A DNA stretch of 64,000 nucleotides from Paenibacillus eucommiae (lineage in GTDB: Bacteria; Bacillota; Bacilli; Paenibacillales; NBRC-103111): contig NZ_JAGGLB010000014.1 in NCBI RefSeq assembly GCF_017874215.1, positions 1 to 64,000 of the forward strand, given 5' to 3'. The notes under the pieces were generated by a model, which was not told where the DNA came from, ran no database searches, and saw only the letters and a list, made by a program, of their open reading frames with translations. The position numbers and the translations under genes are program-made. Shown in pieces: positions 16,910 through 25,000 of this stretch (positions within the stretch are counted from its first letter, which is position 1; every line of letters starts with the position of its first letter).

Positions 16910-17803
16910 ATGACCAAATATCCAACCATTGATAGTGAGCTTACACAAGAAACTTTCTCTTTTCCTTTCGTGATAGGGATAACCGCAAGACAATGGGTTG
17001 AGCCTCATCATCATCAGTTTTATGAAATATCGTTCTATGCACAAGGAAGCGCGTTGGATCTGGTGAATGGTCAGATGATCAAATCGTCCAGGGGAACAGT
17101 GGTCTGCAAGCTGCCTCACCGCATTCACGAAACGAAGCTTGTTAAGGGACAAACCTATACCAAATTCAATTTAATGTTTGATATGGATATTTTGCTGGAG
17201 TCGGAAATCGATGCTGGATTGAAGCATTTTTTTTATTTTAGTGCCGACAATGAGAAATCTCCCTTCTTTCAATTGGATAACGAACAAACGGTTCTTATGG
17301 AGCGATTATTTCATGAAATTTTTAAGGATTTTAAAGCGGATGATCCGTTCAGGCATTCCTATATCCGTTCGAAGCTGATCGAGATCCTTGTGCAAATTTC
17401 AAGAAGTCAGGGACGTATTGAGAACACAGCTCCTGTGGAAGCTCCTGCTGATTCTACGAATACGGGGCTGAACAATAACAAAATCTCTCTGGTGCTGCAG
17501 TTTATTAACCGGCATTTCTTGACTGAGGTGTCACTTGGCAGCTTATCTCAAAAGTTCAATGTCAGTACCCCTTATTTAAGCAAAATGATCAAAAAAGTAA
17601 CCGGCATGAACTTCACGGACTATTTGCATGAACTGAGGATTGAAATGGCCTGCAGCCTGCTGATCTCTACCCGTATGAATATTCTAAACGTATCTGAAGA
17701 AGCGGGTTATAGCTCTTTTAAAACCTTTTCCCGTGTTTTTCTCAAAAAGAAAGGTGTTTCTCCGTCCAAATACCGCCTTCAATTTGCTAAGATTAAATAT
17801 TGA
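16910..17803 (+). CDS. AraC-family transcriptional regulator
   Basis: ATG at 16910, eight bases after GGAGG, is preferred over 16895; this gives 297 residues. The N-terminal half is a cupin-like sensor (PHHHQFYEISFYAQGSAL, a sugar-pocket pattern). The C-terminal half carries two helix-turn-helix motifs (VSLGSLSQKFNVSTPYLSKMIKKVTGMNFTDYL and ILNVSEEAGYSSFKTFSRVFLKKKGVSPSKYR). The aminotransferase gene starts 85 bases later in the same direction and is the likely target. The inducer is unknown. Confidence 0.85.
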   Translation: MTKYPTIDSELTQETFSFPFVIGITARQWVEPHHHQFYEISFYAQGSALDLVNGQMIKSSRGTVVCKLPHRIHETKLVKGQTYTKFNLMFDMDILLESEIDAGLKHFFYFSADNEKSPFFQLDNEQTVLMERLFHEIFKDFKADDPFRHSYIRSKLIEILVQISRSQGRIENTAPVEAPADSTNTGLNNNKISLVLQFINRHFLTEVSLGSLSQKFNVSTPYLSKMIKKVTGMNFTDYLHELRIEMACSLLISTRMNILNVSEEAGYSSFKTFSRVFLKKKGVSPSKYRLQFAKIKY

Positions 17804-17888
17804 GATGATCTCATTAATAGCTGGCCTGAAATAAGGGCAGGAATGAATTAAACTCTACGTATCAAGGGATACAAGGAGTGGGAGATTT

Positions 17889-19235
17889 ATGGTCGTTCAG
17901 GAACAATTGGCTCTTTTTGGCGGTACCGCGGCAGTAAAATCGGTTTATTCAGATATGTTTAAATGGCCCATTATTACGGAAGAGGATGAGGTCGCGGCCC
18001 TCGATGTGCTCCGTAATGGAAATATGTCGGGCATCGATATCACTGTACAGTTTGAAAAAGAGTTTGCGGCTTGGCTGAAGACGGACTATGCGCTGGCCTT
18101 CAATACGGGTACCGCATCCATTCATGCTGCCATATTTGCTTGCGGGGTAGGCGTAGGTGATGAAATCATCTGCCCTAGTTTGACGTACTGGGCATCGTTG
18201 CTGCAAGTGTATTCTTTGGGTGGTACGCCCGTATTTGCGGAAGTCGATCCGGATACGTTATGTCTGGACCCGGATGATATTGAACACCGGATTACGGAAC
18301 GGACGAAAGCAATTGTCGTTGTTCATTATATAGGTCATCCTGCTGATATGGATCGGATTATGGCCATTGCAAAGAAGCACAACTTGAAAGTGATTGAGGA
18401 TGTTTCCCACGCGCAGGGAAGCCTATACAAAGGGAGCAAGGTGGGGACGATCGGTGATGTTGGCGCGATGTCACTTATGAGCGGCAAATCGTTTGCGATT
18501 GGGGAAGGCGGCATACTGGTAACGAATCAACGCGATATTTATGAGCGGGCTGTCGCATTCGGCCACTATGAGCGGTTCGGAGCCAATATCCAATCCGAGG
18601 AGCTGAAGCCCTTCGCAGGACTGCCTCTTGGAGGCTATAAGTACCGGATGCATCAAGTGAGCTCTGCGGTAGGAAGGGTCCAGCTGAAATATTATGAGCA
18701 GCGTATTGCGGAAATCGACAAAGCGAGTAACTATTTCTGGGATCAATTGGCGGGCTTGCCGGGAATCCGGGCGCATCGCCCGGCCCAGAATTCGGGAAGC
18801 ACTATGGGCGGCTGGTACAGCCCCCACGGCTTTTATGTGGGCAGCGAATTGGGCGGGTTATCCGTAACCCGGTTCTGTGAAGCGCTCCAAGCAGAAGGAG
18901 CTGTTGACTGCAGCCCAGGCTGCAATCTGCCGCTGCACCTGCATCCGCTATTCCATGAGGCGGATATTTATGGACACGGCAAACCGACACGGATTGCGCA
19001 CTCACAGAAGGATATCAGACAGGGAGCGGGGAGTTTGCCTGTAACCGAAGGCGTGAATGCGCGGGTATTTGCGATTCCGTGGTTTAAGCACAACGATTCC
19101 TCAATTATTGATGAATATGTGCATGCCTTCCGCAAGGTTATCGGAAATGCGCATCTCTTACTGGAGAATGATCCAGGTAATCCGCCCATGACAGGAAACT
19201 GGAATTTGTCTACCCGTGTGACGGTCAAAAAGTAA
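17889..19235 (+). CDS. DegT/DnrJ/EryC1/StrS family PLP-dependent aminotransferase
   Basis: 448 residues, fold type I. The PLP pocket is intact: GTASIHAA (phosphate contacts, about 74-81), D171 in IEDVSHAQG (pyridine nitrogen) and the Schiff-base lysine K200 in SLMSGKSFAIGEGG. ATG follows AAGGAGTG. The family usually transaminates keto-sugars or makes aminocyclitols and 3-amino-5-hydroxybenzoate; no NDP-sugar genes are nearby, so the substrate is open. Preceded by an AraC regulator and closed by a strong terminator; an oxidoreductase follows after the repeat block, on the other strand. Confidence 0.85.
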   Translation: MVVQEQLALFGGTAAVKSVYSDMFKWPIITEEDEVAALDVLRNGNMSGIDITVQFEKEFAAWLKTDYALAFNTGTASIHAAIFACGVGVGDEIICPSLTYWASLLQVYSLGGTPVFAEVDPDTLCLDPDDIEHRITERTKAIVVVHYIGHPADMDRIMAIAKKHNLKVIEDVSHAQGSLYKGSKVGTIGDVGAMSLMSGKSFAIGEGGILVTNQRDIYERAVAFGHYERFGANIQSEELKPFAGLPLGGYKYRMHQVSSAVGRVQLKYYEQRIAEIDKASNYFWDQLAGLPGIRAHRPAQNSGSTMGGWYSPHGFYVGSELGGLSVTRFCEALQAEGAVDCSPGCNLPLHLHPLFHEADIYGHGKPTRIAHSQKDIRQGAGSLPVTEGVNARVFAIPWFKHNDSSIIDEYVHAFRKVIGNAHLLLENDPGNPPMTGNWNLSTRVTVKK

Positions 19236-19355
19236 CGACGAAGGAAGCTTCACCGAGAGCAAAGCATAAGATGCTTCTGGGGATGAAGAGGTAGGAATAG
19301 AGTAGCTCAATAGAGGAGCTCAGCTAGAGTAGAGGTTTCTTTTGTACTTCAGTAA

Positions 19356-19401
19356 GCGACCCAGGAGGCTGAATAAGGGCCTCCTGGGTTGCTTTATTTT
19401 T
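19356..19401 (+). terminator. Terminator after the DegT-type gene
   Basis: GCGACCCAGGAGGC (19356-19369) pairs with GCCTCCTGGGTTGC (19379-19392), with a loop of nine bases and TTTATTTTT behind it. Confidence 0.9.
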
Positions 19402-19892
19402 ATTAACTTTGCTGGAAAGTAGAGTAGGTTTTTGAAGGGGCCTAGAGTGATTTGATTACTATTAATTGATTCGGTTCGGTTAACATGGTAATGTTTTACA
19501 GCGATAAAGGATTCTTGGGGAATCAGAAAGGAAAAGTCGTTTTATCCTCTCGCCACTATCCCTTTCCCTCAGGAGAGCAACTTCTGCTGGCAGACCGTTC
19601 GAGCGTGGCATGTTATGTTCGGCACTTTGAAGCTGAGATGGGAGGGATGTGGGAGGAATAGCAGGGCAATAGTAGAGCAATAGTAAGCAGCCCGTTTTCC
19701 TCGAGCAGAGCGTGTGCTTTGTGCTTCACTTAACGATGTTTTTCATCGATAAAGCAGTGTTTCGAGGTCAATCAGTCACTTTAGTGATGATTTTCATCGT
19801 TAAAAGAGTGGAGAGAGCCTCTCTGGGGGGCTAAAAGGGATTTTAACGATGTTTTTCATTGTTAAAGTAAGGATGTGGAGGGGACTGATGCT

Positions 19893-19917
19893 TTTAACGA
19901 TGAAAAACATCGTTAAA
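19893..19917. repeat. Perfect palindrome of the intergenic repeat
   Basis: TTTAACGATG, a five-A loop, then CATCGTTAAA: a ten-base-pair perfect stem. Degenerate relatives recur at about 8864, 8911, 8971, 10321, 19733, 19784, 19841 and 20146. Confidence 0.85.
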
Positions 19918-19946
19918 GCTAAAGTAACAGATCTTTTCAGTTCATC

Positions 19947-19975
19947 ATCCACATCCACATCCACATCCACATCCC
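19947..19975. repeat. Hexanucleotide tandem repeat (CCACAT)n
   Basis: About four and a half copies of CCACAT in a row within the intergenic repeat block. It reads Val-Asp-Val-Asp in one antisense frame, which explains a spurious ORF there. Confidence 0.8.
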
Positions 19976-20484
19976 CTTTGCCTGCTAGGAAATCTCCTCT
20001 AACCAAGAGAAAACCCCTTGATGGCTGTCCATTTGAGCTTTGGTGCTCGTACGATTGTAGCTGAGAGGGAGGGGATGTGGGGAGGATGGGCGTTAGTAGA
20101 TCCTAGTAGCAGCCCGCCCTCCGCCGAAATGAGCATGTACTCCACTTAATGATGGTTTTCATCGTTAAAGCATGTGTATCAGGCCTTTCTCAGCTGCGCT
20201 CTCTCTTACTCCCCGGCGCCTGCGTCCGCTAGGAAATCTCTTCTAACCAAGTGAAAAACCCTAACCTGGTGTTGTGCGATTATAGCTGAAGTAGGAGGGG
20301 GGATGGGTGTAAAAGCGGTATCGTCCGCATATAAAGATATGTTCCACCCTTTACTTTCAATTCAGGGAACAAATCTTTAGCAACGGCCATGAGCCCATAC
20401 TCCCTATCTCGCCCAAGCACATCAAAGGACGAACAAGGAATCTTTCCAATTCATCATTCAAATCGGACAGTCCTGTTACTTTCG

Positions 20485-20612
20485 CTTCCTATCACCTTCT
20501 TTTCAACCTCTTTCCATCCTCCCATCAATCCCTTTCCATTCTCTTTCCAACCTCTTTTAAGCCTTTTTAAACCTCTTTTAGCTTATTTTAACCCCTTTTA
20601 TCTCCATGGAGC
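20485..20612. other. Pyrimidine-rich tract
   Basis: About 125 bases almost purely C and T on the plus strand, with degenerate repeats of AACCTCTTTTA type towards the end. No gene or terminator was recognised. It may have arisen by slippage or be a structural feature at the edge of the repeat block. Confidence 0.5.
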
Positions 20613-20664
20613 ACTTTAAGTTTAGTTCAATTGTAGAGGTAACACTTCGTTACCGAACACAGAG

Positions 20665-21792
20665 TTAACTATGCAACGTTGTGACGATTAATTGTGCGTC
20701 TTCGTTAGCCTCTACAGCTGCTTTGGTAGCGGCTAGAATGTCTTCGTGTGTGATCTGGTGCGTATTTTGGTGCGTATTTTGATATACAATCTGATTATTT
20801 GTCTTACGTGTTGTCTGGGAAGTGTCTGGATTTGTATTGCCTCTCTCATTGCTAGATATACAAGATATACGATCCAAGAAATCTCCGCATATCGTATACG
20901 GGGCCTGATCAAGCGGCAGCTCTGTCCAAATATTGTTGTTGGTCACCATAAGCAGCATGGGTTCACTGGATATCAACGGATCTCCACTAAGTCTGAGCTC
21001 AGCATAAGCTTCTGTTCCTGTTACAAAAACCCGCATGTCTCCCCATGCCCAACACGCATCCCTTGTATGCCAATCAGCATATAGTTGTGCTGTCGCACCG
21101 CCATTTAATTGCACCTGAACGTTGGCAGAGTCATAGAAGGATGGGTGCTCAGGAAGGATAAGCTTTGTCAAACTTCCACTGGACGATTCGATCTCTTGAC
21201 CTGTAAGCCAGCGCAGCAGATCGTAATCATGGATAAAGAGGTCATGGATGATAGTTCCGTTAAGAGTTTTGTCAAAAAACCATGATGGACGGCTTTCCTG
21301 GGCAAGTCTGTGCGGTTTGCGAATGCCTATTTGAACGATTTTTCCGAAATGGCCAAGATCGATTTGTTGTTTAAGCGTGAATAGTGCTTTGTTCACACGC
21401 TCAGTTAGAAGCATGCCAACCTGTATGCGGCCCCTTTGAATAACGGCCAATAGTCTTTCATATCCATCCCGATCTACCGCAGCAGGTTTATCCAGCATAA
21501 CATGCTTGCCATATTGGTCACACAGCTCGATAATCTGTATTTTCTCCTTATTGATGGCCGAGGTTCCAATGATTCCGATCTCAGCGTCATTCCATATCTC
21601 GGAAATGGCATAACCCTCCTGCAGGTATAAGGGAATACCGTATTTAGTGGATAAGCTTTGCGCTACAGGAAATGGATCCCTTTCATATATACCTGCGCAA
21701 TCGTATCCCATGTTTTGCATTTCCTCAATAAAAATTCCGATATGCCCGTGCTGGCAGCCAATAACTGCAAATTTCTTTTTCTCCGATGCCAT
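20665..21792 (-). CDS. Gfo/Idh/MocA family oxidoreductase
   Basis: An NAD(P)-dependent sugar or inositol-type dehydrogenase. The start is placed at ATG 21792, ten bases after AAAGGAG; an upstream ATG at 21816 lacks a ribosome-binding site. About 375 residues: an N-terminal Rossmann fold (KKFAVIGCQHGHIG), the conserved DKPAAVD motif that carries the catalytic lysine, and a C-terminal alpha/beta domain (GTIIHDLFIHDYDLLRWLTG, with catalytic His/Asp). Near the C-terminus are repeated VYQNTHQNTHQ units. The substrate is not predictable. The next gene on this strand is a giant surface carbohydrate-active protein. Confidence 0.85.
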   Translation of the reverse strand: MASEKKKFAVIGCQHGHIGIFIEEMQNMGYDCAGIYERDPFPVAQSLSTKYGIPLYLQEGYAISEIWNDAEIGIIGTSAINKEKIQIIELCDQYGKHVMLDKPAAVDRDGYERLLAVIQRGRIQVGMLLTERVNKALFTLKQQIDLGHFGKIVQIGIRKPHRLAQESRPSWFFDKTLNGTIIHDLFIHDYDLLRWLTGQEIESSSGSLTKLILPEHPSFYDSANVQVQLNGGATAQLYADWHTRDACWAWGDMRVFVTGTEAYAELRLSGDPLISSEPMLLMVTNNNIWTELPLDQAPYTICGDFLDRISCISSNERGNTNPDTSQTTRKTNNQIVYQNTHQNTHQITHEDILAATKAAVEANEDAQLIVTTLHS

Positions 21793-21942
21793 AGTGTCGT
21801 TGCTCCTTTGTACCATTTTTATATGTTTATTTGTATGTTTGTTACTTGCAATCCTTATTTAGATTAAACGACAATCAGGTTTTGGTCAGGCCTAATCATA
21901 ACCCTGATATCTCAATGTTTAAACTTCACCTGCGAGTACTGA

Positions 21943-21975
21943 CAAACAAGCCTCCCGTTAAATAACCGGGAGGCT
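21943..21975 (-). terminator. Terminator of the first giant SLH protein gene
   Basis: On the minus strand AGCCTCCCGG pairs with CGGGAGGCT and is followed by TGTTTGTC. It lies 30 bases beyond the stop codon at 22006. Confidence 0.85.
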
Positions 21976-22005
21976 GATCGTCATTGCTGCAACTGAACTA
22001 TGACT

Positions 22006-25000
22006 TCATTGTTTTCGTATGATAAGCGGATTTAATGAAGGAACGAATTCAGCGCTTTCTCCTGGCACAGCCCATTTTACACCCATATAGGTTTGCAGGA
22101 ATGCCTTGACTCCACTTACTGTTCCCGCTTCAGTCAGGCTCATAATGACAATTTTGTCCTCATCCACCTTGATGAAATATTGATCACCCTGCAAGTCTGA
22201 TACGGCGTCAGCCAGTGCTTCGTCTCCTGCAGGAATAACTCCAATGTAGATTCTGACATCGTCAGGGAATGCAGCAGGTTCATTGTTTAGCCGCTCATTG
22301 CTAAATGTCGGCAGGTTAGCTTGAGAAGATTTCCAGACATACTCGGCGAACAAGTCAGATGCATTCGTTGAAATCTGTTCAAAGCCTGCATTTTCAAGTG
22401 CCAGCGGCTCTTCATTTGCATCTAAGATCACGACATCATCTGCATAAAAGCTTCTCTTTCCGCTGACATCTGCGAACATCACTACTGACATGTAAGCGGC
22501 ATTGGCAGGTGCGGTGAACGTTTTTGATAACACCGTCCATGCACCCTCTTGGCCACCTGCAATGAAGGGATATTCATTCAACTGATTGAATTGCTCATCA
22601 TATAAATAGACCATAACAGCGGGGGCGTCACCCCACTCCAGATACACAGAAGTGTTGAAGGTGTAGCTCGCTCCACCTGTAATCGCAACCCGGTTACTTG
22701 CTGCTCCAAAGTTCTTATCATCAGCATCATCGAGAATATGCAAGCTGTATTGCCCGCTTAATTTCTTGTCAGAAACTACACCAACATTTCCGAGACCAGC
22801 CCCGTTTGTGTTCGGTGTCCACCAGCCGGCAATCTTCGCATCTTTCTGCTGTGGCACTACAAGCAAGGCTTGAGGCTGCTCATCTTTAACGATGACAAGT
22901 CCACCCTTTACAACGAAAGCAACGGTTTCAACACTCAGATCGTCTTTGTAGCTGATCTGGTAAACGACGGACTGATCAGCTGAGTTCTCTTCGACCGTTG
23001 GTACGGATAATTGCACGATACGAGAATTCTCGTTCCAGGATTTAGCGGTAGGCGTAACCGTTACAGGAGCACCGCCATTCACAACCTGCTTAATGCTGAA
23101 ATCGCTTAGTGATGGTTCCGGGGCTTCAGCCGGAAGCTTGACGCTAATGGTTCCATTAACAGCGGAAGCATATAGTTCTTCCTCAGCTGGCTGCTCTACT
23201 AAATGAATGATATTGAAATCTCCCCGTGACCAGGTATTTCCGCCATACCAACTGAAATGTACGACAGGGCTGTGATAGTTTCTCAGGAAGAAGCCCATTA
23301 GAGAGGAAACCTCATTCGGATTAACTCCCAGGCTGCTAAATGGTATAGCCTGAACTGTATTCCAGCGATCACTGTATACCTGTGACCGTACTTCCCACGG
23401 CATGCCAGGGTCTCCCTGTTGGCTCGTTGCACTGGCTTTCCAGCTAAGCTTCACATCATTGAAGTTGCTGAAGAATGCTTTATAGCTCGCATTGATATCG
23501 CCGCCCAGGAAGGTTTCAACGGAGTCAGGAGTCGCACCATTCCACCAATTGTTAGTCATATTAACGTCATCATTGGTGACCATCAAGTTGGGATGAGGGT
23601 CAAAGTTTTCATAACCGACATAAACATTTTCGTCGTCCCAAAGTATTCGTACTTTGGTTTCAACTGGCGGTTGCAGCTTATCCGGTGTCGTCAGGAAATC
23701 GCCAATTGGCTTGGCATGCACCCACGGACCTTGATTGAAATTAAGTGATTGCAGGATGATCTCTTTGCCTGCATCTGTTTTGACCGCATAAGCAGGACGT
23801 CTAACTAATCCCGGATATTCAGTCAGGACTTGATCAATAGCCTGTCGGATAGGTCCATTTTCATCCTCGTGAAGATCCACGTAGCTCTGAAGCGCATGGA
23901 GTAGAACTTCCTGCACACCATTCCATTGCTGCATGTACCTCATTTGCTTCTCAGCTATATATTGTTTACGAAGCTCAGCCATTTGCAGGCTTTGTCTAAA
24001 TTCTGCAAGCATGGTGAGTGCTGCCGCTTCGTCAGCAGGAGCTGCAACCGGCTCTATCCGCGGGAAGCTTAGCGCTGAGGCTTCGTAAAACTCAAAGCCT
24101 TCCATCAGGAACTTAGCCCGCTTGTATTGATTCTCTGTACCGGAATTCTCCGCTAGATCAAGGACCTGTTCCATTAAAGCACGAGTTTTCTGCAGATCCT
24201 CTAATGTAATTGACGTTAAGTACTCATGGGTATAGATATTCAAGTAGTTGTATCGCGGAACTGAATTTTTCCATTTTAAATACCAATCAGTTTCAAACAT
24301 CCGTGTGGTCCAGAAAAGTTCCCAATGATCGTAATATTGTTCCAGATAAGGAGCTGCTGCTGCTCCAACTGCTGTTTCATACCACTCCCGGGTCAACGCC
24401 TCGGCATCCTGCTCCGAATTCCACTGCAGCTTCGCAGCAAGCCATAGCTTGGGTCCTTCTTCAAATCCGGGAAGCCATTCTGCTACGTGTCCGATCACAT
24501 TGTGCTGCGTGGCGTATTGATAGTTTTCTGCCATCTTCTTCAGATACATACGAGGCGAATTATAGGGAGAACCGTATAAATACTCGTAAAATCCAATGTT
24601 TTCTGCCGCTTGGGTCCAATCTGCCATTAAGGCTTGCGCTTCTGCATTGATCTCCGGGTCCAGCCAGGTCAATCGATCGTCCGTAATATAAGGCACTACA
24701 TTCGGATGCAGCTTATAAATGGATCCATCTTCATTTCTTGGCGGATCATACACTTGTGCATAGGCAAGCAGACCAAAGTATTTATCGTTAAGCTTACCTT
24801 CATTTTCCTGACCATCATAATAATGCAAAACGCCTTCCACAATACTGTTTACCCAAGGATAATACAAATCCGAAATGTTCAAGAGCCCCACTGAATTGAC
24901 ATGATCCTCTCCAGGGTAGTTCGGATGATTCGGATCAGATTCACAATGTGTCCGGCTGTCGGTCACGCCCAGTGAATACGAAGTAGCATCGGGATACTTT

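Larger units (their letters stand above)
19557..20470. repeat. Dispersed intergenic repeat, copy C (compound, about 0.9 kb)
   Basis: The longest example. It has the head module CACTATCCCTTTCCCTCAGG, a GAGATGGGAGGGATGTGGGAGG segment, four CGATG..CATCG palindromes (about 19733, 19784, 19841, 19893), a hexamer microsatellite, CTAGGAAATCTCCTCTAACC, a second GTAGCTGAGAGGGAGGGG segment, AGCAGCCCGCCCTCCGCCG with another palindrome (20146), a second CTAGGAAATCTCTTCTAACC and the AAAGAT..GTTCC hairpin. Several modules occur twice, so it looks like a tandem of two partly deleted units. Short frames here have no ribosome-binding site and no recognisable protein. Confidence 0.8.

Noticed and set aside
19800..20064. 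Overlapping short frames with Val-Asp or Ser-Thr repeats on both strands
   Set aside because: They are translations of the CCACAT hexamer microsatellite inside the intergenic repeat.
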